Source of the DNA: Aporrectodea caliginosa
Taxonomy: Eukaryota; Annelida; Clitellata; Crassiclitellata; Lumbricidae
Length of the DNA: 64,000 nt
Assembly (NCBI GenBank): GCA_020284085.1
Contig: JACEVL010000833.1
Coordinates: 227,001-291,000 of the forward strand
Direction: 5' to 3'
The notes beneath the pieces were generated by a model, which did no database searches, was not told the origin of the DNA, and saw nothing but the letters and a program-made list of their open reading frames with translations. Positions 25,501 through 39,446 of this stretch are shown here, one piece after another; position 1 is the stretch's first letter; each line of letters begins with the position of its first letter. The translations under genes and the position numbers were made by a program.

Positions 25501-28500
25501 GTGCAGTATATGGTATTATATTGCATAATTGTTATGCAATATAATGCAACACACTTCCGTCTTGTCGATGACAATATCATCGTCATTGTCATCGTCATCA
25601 TCATCATCGTTGTCATTATTATTTATTATTATTAGTAGTAGTATTACGGTATGACTGCTATGATTATTTTTACTATTGTTTTACCCAGAGTAGTTGAGTT
25701 CTCTTGGAGATCACTTAACCCTTTAACAACGAACCTGTAGTGAAAGTGACTGGAAACCAGTGCAGCTCATCATTAAAGGATTGAGCACACAGGAGATTAA
25801 AAGACTCGGGAAGAGCTCACACTCCACAATGTCTGGCAGAGCAAAAAACTGTTGGAGAAAGCGATGACATTGAAGCACTGGATTGTGATAACATTGTACT
25901 GAAAAAGAAAACTAATTTCCTGCACTAATTATGTCACCAGATGGCCAGTAATTAACTGTTATTGTCATTATCCTATAATGTTATTATTAGGTTGTTAATA
26001 CTGTTGTTATTATTTTTAATTACTTCGCAGTGTGTTTAGTGTGCTGTAAATTCTTTTTAATAACTTGGCAGTGTTTAGTGTGCTGTAATAATAATGATCT
26101 TCCTTTATTATTTCAAACTGACACACCACAGTATGATTACAATTCATAGTATGAGCGGATGATCTCAAGTTTTACAGGAGTCGAATTTAACTGTTGGGCA
26201 GCCATGCAAGGTGCCCATCACGTCCTACTGCTCATTTTACCTACACCATCTAGTGAATGAAAGGCTGAGTAGAGTAATCACTCGAGGTGCCTAGCAATCA
26301 CACAGTACATGAGTGTTTTGTATTGTATTGTATTGTATTTTTGTGTAAATTTTGAGAAACCTCAGGTGGTCCCATAAGTACGTTGAGAACCATGAATATC
26401 GTCATCATCTTAGGTTAGGATAGTTGCTCCTTATTGACGCCATGTCATAACTGAGTTAGAAAGATATGAGTGACGTCGCCCTCCTCCTTCATCCAAGCCT
26501 TGGGACTGGCTCAACCAGAGTACAGCCAGCGGTGGAGTTTTCTCATGTGAAGTTGTCCGTCTTCTGAAGGGGGATAGATTTTGGAGGGTATAAGTTTTCT
26601 GTACACCCAGCTGTCACAGTCGTTCCTGAGGCTAATTCTAGTGACATGAGACTGCAGTTGACACTCTTCAGTGTCGATGAGCCTCGGTCTGTTCTCCGTA
26701 ACCGTTTAGTAGGCAGTGGCTGCCATCAGCTTATTAAACACTCCTACAGCTATTTGAATGAGGTTAAGCAGAAACTGACGATAGTTTAAGTTGTGTTGCT
26801 GTTCGCAGTGGGAGATAAACGTCATCCGTTTCATGTTATAAATCTGTTGATCGCCTTAGTTTGTCTCCGTGGGTTCTGTGACCTGGTAAGCGATTGTGTT
26901 TGGCTGTTGATATATTTATTATTCAGTTGTTGTTATTTGCATTGTCAAATGTTTCTACCAGTTGCATCATCATTGTTATCATCTTTAATAAGAGTTATGA
27001 GTTGCAAATCTGAAAGAGATGATAGTGGTGAAACTATTGTTGTGATGGAGAGGATTACATAGGTGAATGATGATGATGATTATTATTATTGTTATTATTA
27101 TTGTTATTATTATTATTATTATTATTATGATTATGATGGTGATGATGACAAGGATAGTGAGAATAATGAGAAGGATAATGACAACGATAAAACGATAATT
27201 TTGACGATGACAGTAGGATTATAAGGATAGAGGTGATGGTGTTGATAAGGATAATAAGAATGATTAGGATGATACTGTTTCCGGTGATGATGACAATGAT
27301 GATGAATCATCATGATGATTATGATGATGAGGAGGAGGAGAGGAGGAGGAGAGGAGGAGGAGGATGGTGATGAGGATGATGACAAACGATGATAAGGGTT
27401 ATGAGGATGATGATTGACAGCGACCACCCATCGCCTTTTCTACCCATCTCTACCCCTTGAGATCGAAACGTCATCCAGGGCCTTAATAAAGGAGTTTGTT
27501 TTCATCCGAACCAGTTTTGTTTTCTTGTTTCAATTGTAAACAAAGATTTGAGGGGCAACAGAACTACTGCTTGGTACCATCATGTCCCATGGTAACATGA
27601 TGCACTGAGGAGGAACCAGAGAAGGAACACAAATAGGAAGAGGAGAAGGAGGCAGAGGAGGAGGACAGATACCGGGTAAAAGGAGAAGGCGCACCAGTAG
27701 GAGGAGAATGGAAAAAAAGCACCAATTGGAGGAGGAGGAGGAGGAGGAAAAGGTGGAGGAAGAGGAGTTGGAGGAGGAAGGGGAGTTGGATAAAGAATAG
27801 GTGGAGGAAGCGGAGTTGGAGGAATAGGTGGAGGAAGAGGATCATGAGAGGGATAGCCAGAAAGAGGAGGAGGAAGAAGAGGTATCCGCAGGTGATGTCG
27901 GGAGGAGGTATATGGGTTGTTGCTTGTTTCCGGTTCATCTCAGATAATAATGAAGGGAACTTTGGAACCATAAACCAGATACCGCCCCCCACTGTACTTG
28001 ACTGACCCAGCTCCCTTTGGCCTGAACTCAAGAGGTTTTTGTTTTGGGATTTTGATTGTGGCAGACTGCAGTGGTTGTCTCACTATTATAATATAGCACA
28101 TTAATAACTAGTCCTCTTTATGGTATCGTTGGCCTAACCCTATCTCAGTTAGATTTCCCAACCTAATAATAAAATAGAATCCTCGTTTATTCATTAACAT
28201 ATTGTCAGAACGCAATGAGATTACAAAACTGCAGCCTTGTGTAGGCACTAGGCCTTCTTCCTTCTCTTGTATATTGCTTGGCATAGAAGGCAACCATCAG
28301 ATTGTAGTTTATGGAGTAGACTGGATATTTTTTGAGTCACTCTGTACATGTATCTCTCAACATAGGACGTAAATTAGTGGAGAAATCAAGGCTATTGTAA
28401 GTGTAATTAGAAGTTATATAGTGCTGTTTTGATTGTGTAGTTCTACTTTAGAAGTTACACTATGCGAGTATGCGTGGTACGTATACTATATTATTAATAA

Positions 28501-31500
28501 TAATAATAATGATAATATCTTTTCTTTAATCAAGTGCCTGACAAACGCACTGTGCTGTACATTATTTACATGTTATGACAATTAAACAATTCACAAGAAC
28601 AGCATGAAATGACAGAAGACATAAATCTTAACTACTAACAGAACAGACAGCCTACAATACACGGCGCTAATAGCAGCCTACAAAGCATGTCCGCCCTACA
28701 GGACTCGAACTCGGTACCTCTCGCTCTCTATGCCAGTGTGTTATCCAATGCGCTATCGGTTTCTGCGTTAATTATGAGTCGTTATCTAATGAACAAGCAT
28801 CAATTAGTGGTGCTGATGAATAATTGTGAGTGATGGAATTGCTCAATGTCCGTACACAGTGACCGTCTCAGGGAAGGCTCAAACAACATACTGTCCTCAT
28901 TACTTGGAGAGCGGTCTAATCAGTTACTATGTCCTACCATATATCATATTAGACATATTATGTTGTGACCAGACGGTGAGTTCAAATCCATATGCTGCTG
29001 TTGAACACTTTGTACAACATCTTATGGAACATTCAAGTATAACATCTTGTAGAACATTCAAATATTGCATCTTATCCCGACGCAGTTATTGACTAGATTC
29101 CCAAGCTACTGCTATATTAATCATTTACTTGCAACTATTTTAGAACTGCTAATATGCTTATTGTAATTAGGCACCATCTAGCAGGATTCTTCCCTTTGGG
29201 CGAGCCTGTTGCTCCCATTTACTTAGCAGCAATCATAATCTATTAAAAAGATAATACTGATGTAATTTGTCTATCTGGTGTTACTCATAATTGCCTTGTT
29301 TCTAGGGAACAATAAACAACTTGAAAGTGAAAATTGAAATTAAGGAGCATTTGAACGCGTATTAAAATTAGAAATGGTAGCTTCACTGCGCAATTAATTC
29401 TGAAAGCCAAGAGTATAACAAAAGTTATTTTGTTTCTCTACTTCAAATCACAGTTTATTTATCTGTAGCCCACATAGTCGTCAATCTGTTTTTATCCCAT
29501 TTTTGTAAGGTGATAATGATCCTTTGTTGTTCTCTGTCTTACAACATGTTTTGTGTTCCTGTTGACGGCTGGCATCATGGGTTGCACGTGACTTTACCAT
29601 CAGCCTGCCACAAAATTTATGAATGTGTGCAGTTATGCTTACTTAATTAATGTGGCAAGTAAATTACAAGAGCCTTGGATAATTAGTGAATGTATCCCAG
29701 GTAATAGCGTGCGTTAGAAGTAAAATATTAATATAATACAGTAAAATATTATAATACAGAAAATGTTATGTGGTTGAAGCTATGGAAAATCTATAGATGT
29801 TAAATTGAATATCAGAATTTGATCCTCTATTTAGTCTATTATCTAATAAAATGGGTAATACAGTTAAGCTTGCTGTTAGTTTTTCTTTTGTTTGAACTAG
29901 TAATGTATATTATGTTGAGCGTAATGCCAGCCCATTGTGACTCAGTCAGCAGTGAGTTTGTTATCACCATACTAGATCAAGATTCTTGATATTTGATCAT
30001 CATATCTCCTTGTGACCAGCCAACAATGGCTGTTCATCAAGTGCAATCACATGTGCAGACTTGATGGTTATGTCTGTGAGGTTGGTTTGTCATGGGTATT
30101 TCCTCAGTTCTTTCTACTTCCTATTACTTTTGTGTTCAGGACCTTTGAATTCTCCTTGGGATGCTCAATGCTATATGTAAGTTAGAACTGGGGAATCAAC
30201 ATATGCCTGATTGCTATGCCATCTATCCTATTTAGGCCTTGTACTTACGGATCTAATGTGGTTCGTCTATTTTTCATAATGTAACACAATTTAATGTACT
30301 TTATTGTGGTGTTTGGAATGCTGAAATAAAATTTACTCTCTTTCTCCAATTGTAATTTGTTTCGAAAGTAGGTAAGAAGGTCATTTGGGTATTTGACTCA
30401 AAACACGCTCTGACAGAACTTTAGGATGCGTGGGATTGTTTAGAATAAAAAGATAATTGGACAGATAACTTAGGCACATGATATAGACAGCTGTGTTTAT
30501 ATTTTGCTTCTAATGCATGTTATTATCTAGGATACCACATATATACTTTACATTGGTTTCCTTTTCTATCTTTCTGCATATTTCTCATATTAAATTATCA
30601 GTCTGGTTGAGTGTATGTTTCATCAGTGCCAGGTTTAGGCACCGGCAAAGCAGGCAGTTGCCTGAGGTGCCAAAATTTAGGGGGTGTCGATATGTGTTTT
30701 AACAGTATTTTTAAAGTAAAAACAGACTCAGTTTTGATAAACTGAAACCTGAAGGAGAAAACTGCAAGCAAAAAAGATTTCTGATTACTTCAAAAATAAT
30801 TCTTTGTAATAAATAAACAAACTTCTTTCGGTAAATTGAATTTTTCAGTAATTCAAAGTGCTTTTACTTTTTACCATTTTCCTAAAAATTCGAATTATCC
30901 AGGGTTGACTGTGCTAATGAAAAAACATAATAATTAATAATAAATTACTCAGTTGAGCGTAATGTTTTTCTGGTTCCTAACCATTCCTCATTGGGTTGTG
31001 ACGTGGGGTGTACCGTGGAGTGGGAGTCAGAGGGCGCCAAATGTATACTTTGCCTGGGAAGTCATTTGGGATAGGGCCAGCCCTGTGTTTCATGCTTTTT
31101 GTTGATTCTACTTCGAATCTCATGTGATATTTCTTTTTTGCTTTAAACAGGGTTGACTTTGATTTTGCTTTGAATTTCATGTGATTTTTCTTTTTTACTT
31201 TAAACAGGGTTGATTTTGATTTTGTTTTGAATTTCATTTGATTTTCTTTGTTGCTTTAAACAGGGTTGATTTTGATTTTGTTTTGAATTTAATTTGATTT
31301 TTCTTTCTTGCTTTAAACAGGTTCTTCTCTGAGTCTTGCTCCAACATTGCTGTCGATGTACGATGAACTAAGCATGAACAGCAACAAAACATCTTTCGGT
31401 GATGAAGATATGGATGATGAAAGACGTTGTGCCATTCACTTGAATCACGCACTTCCCGATCAGACAACATACAAGGACAATATCGTTTCGCTATCAAAAA

Positions 31501-34500
31501 GATCGCCTTCCGTCACTTTCAGGAATGAAACCGAGAATGACAGATCAGACGAACTGTTGGAGGATAACAACAATAATTCTTCCGTGCAGAATCTGCGTGA
31601 CTTAGACTTTAGCCTTGCAGACAACGACGACACGGTCGCGTGGTCGACGCCGGTGAGCAGAGTCATAATCACAGACGACTCTACAGTGACGCCGATGGGT
31701 GGCAGTTTGGCTGTGGAGGAAGTCGACGACAAGAAGAGACCGCTGAGCGTCACGTCAACTTCCTCTTCCTCTTCGTCGACATGCTCCACGTCGTGCAACC
31801 GTCGAAAGAAACACGCCAGCTGCACGATGACGTCGTGTAGTGTTGCACCGTCGTTGTCCGTTGCTTCTGGCGTCAGCGACTCGTTGGCAACGGTGTCTGA
31901 AGTCTCGTCGAGCAACAACTCCACCTGCGAAAGCTGCCGGGCGTTTGACGACTGTAGTGTCAATTACTCCGGTGTTCCATCGGAGGAAAATCCATCTTAC
32001 CAGCGAGGGCGATTTCGGAGTTTCAGTGGATGCACGACGCAGATGTTGACTGGTGGCGTCTGGCACAAGGCCCTTCCGACCGCAAAGTCCGACACGGACG
32101 TCATGGTGTCAGGCACGACCGACGCCGTCGTGGCAGACATCGACACTGGACAGGCGCTGGTGAACAGCGAGGAGGAAACGGGGAGCGTACCCGCTCACTC
32201 AGAGTCGGCGGCATACATCGACCGGGTGGTCATGGAGATCCTGGAAACAGAAAGAAAATACGTCAAGGATCTTAAGGATATTATTGATGTGAGTTCACTT
32301 AGCGCAGTAGATAAGGTGTTGGAGATTATTTGGCGCTTTATCTCGAAAGCAGAGTAGAGGTCAGGACATTCGGTTAGATATGGGTAGGACATGCAGGTCC
32401 ATGCAGTATCTAGATGCCTGGAGAAGTAAATGGAAGAGTGCCACGCCCTTGCATCATCAAGGCTGACAGATTCATTGGTCCCTGCCATTACCTGTTTGAT
32501 GTACGAGGTTGTGGTGTGACAACCTGCAGGATTTCTAATAGTAATCTTGCTTCTATTGTCTGTATCTGTACGTCTGTTTGTATCTGTCTTCTTGTATGTT
32601 TATCTGTCTGTGTGTGTATCTGTGTATGTATGTGTACGTGGGTTTGTATGTCTCATTCGCCTTCTCTTCTCGCCCCTTTACTTCTCCCTCTTATAGATTG
32701 TCTTATTTGCTTCTTGCAATTAAGTGGGTGGCGTTTACAATGTCGAGATAAGCGTTTAGCTGGATCTTAACGAACGTGTAATAGTTATGTTTGTTTTATG
32801 TCTGTGCAAATCCAGGGCTACGTGAATTACTTGTGTAAGTCATCGGAGTTCAACTTACAACCGGGCGACCAGGATGCACTCTTTGGAAATATTCAGGATA
32901 TCTATGTTTTTAACCGGTAATCCGCTTTCGTCTAAGCCGAATTCTTGGCACCTAGACTAGTAGACCCTCTCCTTCTTTTCTCATCATGTGACTAAAAATA
33001 AGAGGAAACACAAAAGACTGTGGTTCTGCTTGTTTAAACATCCAGTTCGTCCAGTAATAAGAAGAAGAGCAGGCCCTTGAGCCAACCACATGAGTTAACC
33101 ATGGCCATGCAGTGTTGACAACTTTATTTTCTTGGCCTCGACTGGTAAGAGTGGGTGTTGTGTGATCTTCCAACTAACAGTCAGTTTACCACTCATTGTA
33201 TAGCTGTGTTTACTCTATTAAGCACTAGTGCAGTAGAAGGATAATAATAGTGTTATGTCCCGGCAGAAATTTCAACCCATGACCTCTGTAACAACTAGGC
33301 CATTGTACACTCTGACTTATAAATTACAAATTTTAATTTAAAGTCTTGCTTGTCTTGTGCAAAGTGTAAATTCTGTTAATGATGCAATATATCATTAATG
33401 TATGGCAAATAAGGCTTGTTTTAAAATTGCATTACAAGGTAAATACAGATTTAGTCAAAATTCGGCATTCCTGAATTTCCCTATTACAAAACTGTGACTG
33501 AGGTTCTGAGCCACAAATGGCGTGTTAGAAATGTGTTGTTTCAGAATTTGTGGTGTTTGCACTTCAGAAACTTCTTGAGACTTCTCGAAGAGTTTGGACA
33601 TGATCCGACAGGAGTGGCAAAGTGTTTCGTCAACCAAACTGAGGGCTTTGCCATATACTCCGAGTACTGCACAAACTATCCAAGGTTTTTCATTTTTGTC
33701 TGTCTTGTAGAATATTGTACTGTGATATCTGAGAGGGTGTTTACTGTTGTGATATATTTGTCCGTAAAAACTCAGTATGATTCTATTCTTAGTCTGAAAG
33801 TTTTAAATGTCAAATATGTCACTTTGAATGTAAACACCAGGCTGAGGTGTACTATACTCGAAATTGCTGTAGGTCTTTGCAAATGAAGGGTCCATGTCTC
33901 AGGCATAGTAATACATGTTTATTTTTCATTTTTATCGGGGAATAATGTTTGTGTAATGTTCCTGTAATGGTCTTTGAATGTTGTTTACATTCACAAATAC
34001 CTTAACACTTTAACAACAAGAGCACTAAAAGTGACTGGGAAACCAATGCAGCTCTTCGTTAGAGTCATAGAAACTATGCCTGAGATCAAATAGGCCTAGT
34101 CTCTAGTAGTGAGCTGTAATACAAAAGCTGAACAAATTGTTTTCTTCTTCAAGAAGTGCGTAAATGCTTGAGTTTGATGATAGACTACCAAAGCTTTTGT
34201 TGCGCTATATGTTTTGCTGTCAAATTTTTTCAATACTTTGTCATTTAAGAAAGCAGGAAATTTAAAGTTTAGAAATAATGTGTATACATGCAGTGCGTGG
34301 TGTTAAAATTCAAAATGTATGCATGGAATATTTTGTACCTGAATAAGACATAGACATAAGATATTTTGATTGTTCCCCAGAATGAATACATACAGTGCAT
34401 GTGTTAATTTTTAACTGTGAATAAGAATTACATTAAGTAGAAAATTATGACAATAGTTTTAGGGTTCAATAGGCACTCCTAAAGGGACAAGTCCCACTGG

Positions 34501-36614
34501 ACAGGGGCCTACTTACTAAGTGATTAGTGCAGCAAGATGACAGTAGTTGTTCCTTGAAGAGTTGAAGGTAGCCTTAGGCCGGGTTGTGACTTAATGTAGC
34601 ACTCTCTAAGTACACATTCCTCTCAAAAGCGCTCATGCCTCAACATATCAGGGGACGTAGCCTTCATCCACTGCCCCTTTCATGTACGACAAAGACTTTG
34701 GTGATGAATTCAGTTTGTGTAGTTTTGGACAAGAGAGGGATAAAAGATACCTGGTGTCCAGAGATTTTACTTGGAAATAAGGGTATACTTGACTGACCTG
34801 AATTGGTTCAAAACTTATCTCTAACAGTTGCATTCAACTCCGCTACTGCCAGAACTACGGTAGTGCCAGTCTCAAGCCTGGATAAAGGAGGAGGGTGATG
34901 CTAATAACCATAACCATAAATTTTATTCATTAATCATCTTTGTTATGACACAGTTTCGTTGAACAGTAACGAACCAATGGTCACATGCAACATTTTTAAT
35001 CTGATGGCAATTTAGTATCTTACATGTAGAGTGTGAATTGCTGTAGGTCAATGGAAGTCTTAACTGATTGCATGAAGGACTCCATCAAGGCCTCTATCTT
35101 GAAACGACTGCAGATGGCCTTGCGACATGCGCTGCCTCTTGGATCTTATCTTCTGAAACCTGTTCAGAGAGTTCTCAAGTACCATCTTCTGCTATTGGTG
35201 AGATGACGCCCGGTTCAGCAAGATTTGATTTTCAAATCTCTGTCCGATTTTTAACCTAAACGAAATCGAAACATAAAACCAGGCCAGAGTATAAGTAAGT
35301 AAGTAATCTTTTATTAGCACAACACACACGCTGATACTTCGCAACAACTATGGCGACAGTGGCGAAAAGTAGCACAATTTCAGTAGGAAGAAAATTAAAA
35401 TAAAACCAGTTATAGAATGTATGATTTATATACAGTTATATCTATGAAAAGTAGCACAATTTCGGTAGAACAAAAAATAAAATAAAAATAAAACCAGTTA
35501 TAGAATGTATGATTTATATGTATGTATGTATGTAAGTATGAGCACTTGTTATAGCACCCCTTCAAGATTTCTACTTATACAGTTATATCTATGATATGAG
35601 GAACATAAACTTCACTTAGGTCTCTCAATGCTGTCTCAGTGGACTCAAAATCACACTTGTCTACATATATACTGTTTTGGTCATTTGCCAAAGGCGATGT
35701 AACCTTCATGTGAGGGAAGGAAGGAGACGTAGAAGAAGGAAGGAAGGGATGGGGCTACAAAATTAGGATGGAACAGGGTCATGGAGAGGCTAGGGCCGGC
35801 CCTAAACAAGATAAAAAATCTAATCTAAGCTGCACAATTTACTTGAACCCTCAATAAATTGTTCTGCTGCTTTCTCTTACCATGCTTTGGTGTCAGTTTT
35901 GATTTAGCCCTGTCCTTCTCAGAACATGTTCATGTCATTTGCAGCTCTGTTCACTTTTCATATCCACAGAATCAGACGTCATATCCCTCCGACTGGTTCA
36001 ACTAAATTAGCTCACCCCAATATTTCTAGTCATGTTGATTTCTATAATACTTCCAACTGGCATGACAAAGACAAGTTAGAAAAACTTACAAATTCTTAGA
36101 ACTCCATGGTCAGGGCTGTAACAAAGCGTCGCACAATTAACAACTTAGTTCGAAATACTGCAATTATTTTGACAGCAGGGGAAATCCTAAGAATCCCAGG
36201 TCAAGGTGATGTCACATTTTCAGGAATCAGAAGTCTGTAATAATGTGTCATAACACGATTTAACTGCTAAATATATATACATAGACCAGGCCTGCATAAC
36301 CCACTTTGGTGGTTATTCTCTGAGAGTAATGCCACCCATCTGATTATCATTAGCTCTAGCAGAAGTTGCCATACTCTGCTTTGTACCAAATGACACTGTA
36401 GCCAATTGTTTTGAAACTTGCCTTGTAACTAGCCTAGTGCAGGAAAATATCCTTCCTCTCTGGATAAATTCCCTGTTGCTCCCCATTTCTGGCTCTCCCC
36501 TCTGTTTCCATATAACTGAACAAATTGGACCATCAACCAAGTGTTGACTGTTCTGTATAATGAGTTCAAATGGTAGATGGATAGAGAAGTCTTAACCTTA
36601 TATTTATGTAAGTA

Positions 36615-36649
<35 letters not shown>

Positions 36650-39415
36650 TGTTCCAGATGCTCATTTTTTTCTGTCTCCGGACAATTTTTGTATCACCTG
36701 AGGGATCATATCTACCTCGAGTAAGAAAGAAAAATAATTCTGTGCTCCCTCTATAATATAGAGTCTATATAATATTGAAGAACCTGAGGAATCATTTTTA
36801 CCTTGGGGCAAAAATTAATAATAATAATAATTATTATTATTATTACAAATTACCTGTCTTAACCTTTTATACAAAGATATAATAGTAATGATAATAATAA
36901 GAGTAATAATATTTATGGGTATGTTTGTTCATGAAGCCATAAACTGACAATAAAAACTGATAATAAAAATAATATTCATAATTGCAAATGACCTCCAGAG
37001 TTTAGTGGCATTGCTATTTTGCTTGAAGAACATCCTGAATCACCATGATGCGGAGTCTGACGGTCACAAGACAATTGAACAGGCGGTCGAGTCAATGACT
37101 TCAATGGCTCGACACATCAACGACATGAAGCAGAGACATGAGCATGCCATACGGACACAGGAAATACAGAGCATGCTCTACGAATGGGATGGCAGTGATG
37201 AGCTTACTACCCTCGGTGACCTCATCTTAGAGGTGAGAAAGATTCAGTGGCACACCGTCTCACTCTGCCCATTCTCATCTTAGAGGTGAAATAGATTGCT
37301 GCACCTTCTAATTCTGACCCATTCTCATCTTAGAGGTGAGGGTTAGATTCTTGCACCTTCTCACTCGGCCTCATTCTCATCTTAGAGGTGAGAAAGATTC
37401 AGTGGCACACCGTCTCACTCTGCTGCATTCTCATCTCACAGGTGAGATAGTTAGATCCCCACACCGTCTCACTCTGCCCCATTCTCATCTGAGAGGTGAG
37501 AAAGATTAAGTGGCACCTTTCCTAATTCAACACAAAGAGATGAAATGGTTTGGTAACTGTCTGATGTTGCTGAGAAATTGACAAAACTGGAAGCTCCTTT
37601 TAGCTCTCCCTGTCTTTGTAGCCATATGAAGAAGCCACATTAAGAAGCCATATCAAGCCATTATCCCCTACACCACCGCGTGGGGCGCGGTGGTGTAGGG
37701 GTGTGTTCGGTGCCTTGCAGCCGGAGGGTTGCGGGTTCGAATCCACCTCAAGCCGCCGCGTAGAGACCCTGGGCAAGTCCTTCACTCGCAATTGCTCATG
37801 CGCTTCGGCGTGAAACTCCGATTCAGTGTCCGCGCTGTAGTCGGGGCGCCTCTGAGTAGAAATCTTGAAGGGGCGCTATAACAAGTGCTCATACATACAT
37901 ACATACATACATACATCTTTATAATAGTACAAATATTCCTATATCAGGATCCATGTTATAATATGGCATATATAATGCATGTTAAGTGTTTACAATTAGT
38001 AAGGACCATGCTCCTGTGGACGTGTGTTCCCTTTGCCTTTATGGCCTTTTAGCAGGGAGTTTATCGCCTCGAAAGTGCTGGTGCTATTAGACATCTGTAT
38101 GGCTTATCCTAAACACTCAAAGCGCCTGGACACAAATACTAACAGCAACGAAGAAAGTCACCGGGTACTCTGGCTTGTGTTGGAGCAACAACAGGAAATG
38201 ACGAAGGACCATGAGTAGTTCCCAAGTGTTTCAAGGCTGAATATAAGACTCTTGTTCCATATTTTCAGACAGACCTTTTCACAGTGTTGCATAAATCCAT
38301 TACAAGAGATTGCAATCATTGCAATCTACAAAGAAAAATTTAATGTATACAGTATCATTTATTGGGGTAAACATGTCCTTGAGCTTCATTGCGTTTTGGA
38401 TTGTGAACACCCTGTAGTTTCGTCTGTTTCAGGATAAGTAAAGTAAGATCAGCAGCTTTTTGCATGAATATGTCGGCAGCGATATCATGTAACAGAGGTA
38501 TTAAAGCTAGGGCTGGGCATTTAACGCGTTATTAACGCGATTAAATCGTTAATTAATTAACGCGATTAAATTTTTTAACACAGTTAACGCGATTGTCACT
38601 GTGCCCAGTTATTTCTAGAAATGCGCTAAAACAATTTTTGATAAAACCGCTCTGTTTAGTCTTTAAACTTTAAAGTAAAAACTACAAAGTAAAAACAAGT
38701 AGTAAAAGCATGTTTGCTTTTTGTTTATTGACTGCAAGCATTTATATAGCGCGTATTCAACGTTACTACTCAGAGTCGGTAGAGTAGCTGTACTTGTTAT
38801 CTATTGTGACATGCGTTAAAAATTAATCGCGTTATTAAAAATTTTAATCATGCGATTAATTTCGATTGAAACTTTTAATCGTTGCCCACCCTAATTAAAG
38901 CCCATCCAGGAGCTGTGGGTTTTCTTTGTCATCCACATAAAGAACAAGCGAGATTAGAAATTGGCAACAAGGAGAACACCAGGACATACCACTTATGTCA
39001 TGCTGAATGGATTTTTCCTTAAGTGACATGTAGTGGATTTCCACCAGTGTGTGGAAAAGACTGGTACCAGTAAATCTTAATATACGCATGAAGGAAGGAC
39101 ACAGAGAGACACAGACAGACAGAGAGAGAGAGAGAGACAGCTTTATGTATCACGTGGGTTTTGTTTACTTCCTTTGCAGGACAAGTTTCGTATGTGCGGA
39201 GCAAAGGCTGAGCGGAGTATTTTTCTGTTTGAGAAGGCGGTCTTGATAGCCAAGCGGAAGGATGAAGGCAGTCTTGTTGTCAAAGCATTCATTATGGTAT
39301 GCTGATATCAATTACCCGTTCCTGCTTGCATAACGTTTGACTAATGAGCGCCTTGTTAGAGTGAGTGGGTGTGCGTTTGCGTGCGTGCGCGCGCATGTGT
39401 GTGTGTGTGTGCATG

Positions 39416-39446
<31 letters not shown>

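Larger units (their letters stand above)
8736..31320 (+). other. Intron 1, about 22.6 kb, repeat-filled
   Basis: It runs from the gtaagt donor to an aaacag acceptor. I see no convincing exon inside. Contents are itemised separately: LINE and SINE fragments, the 12.1-12.6 kb TCTG array, TA and GT arrays near 19 kb, the CTT array at 24.1-24.9 kb, GAT/GAG arrays at 27 kb and a hAT MITE at 30.6 kb. Apart from those, 9.2-12.0, 12.9-13.8, 22.95-24.1, 24.95-26.0 and 28.8-30.6 kb look like ordinary unconserved intron. Confidence 0.75.

Noticed and set aside
31460..31963. Antisense frame of 167 codons over exon 2
   Set aside because: Complement of Ser/Thr-rich coding sequence; no independent support.
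33545..33567. Alternative start of exon 4 at the first cag
   Set aside because: Puts the split Arg codon and following DH sequence out of frame; 33568 restores both.
37233..37283. Extension of exon 6 past its donor
   Set aside because: The frame continues only 17 codons into a TAG within the duplicated donor unit; the family alignment continues at exon 7.
37680..37745. tRNA gene
   Set aside because: A and B boxes are present but acceptor and other stems do not pair, and the sequence continues into a SINE body and tail; the same applies to 28.7, 50.63, 51.4 and 61.35 kb.
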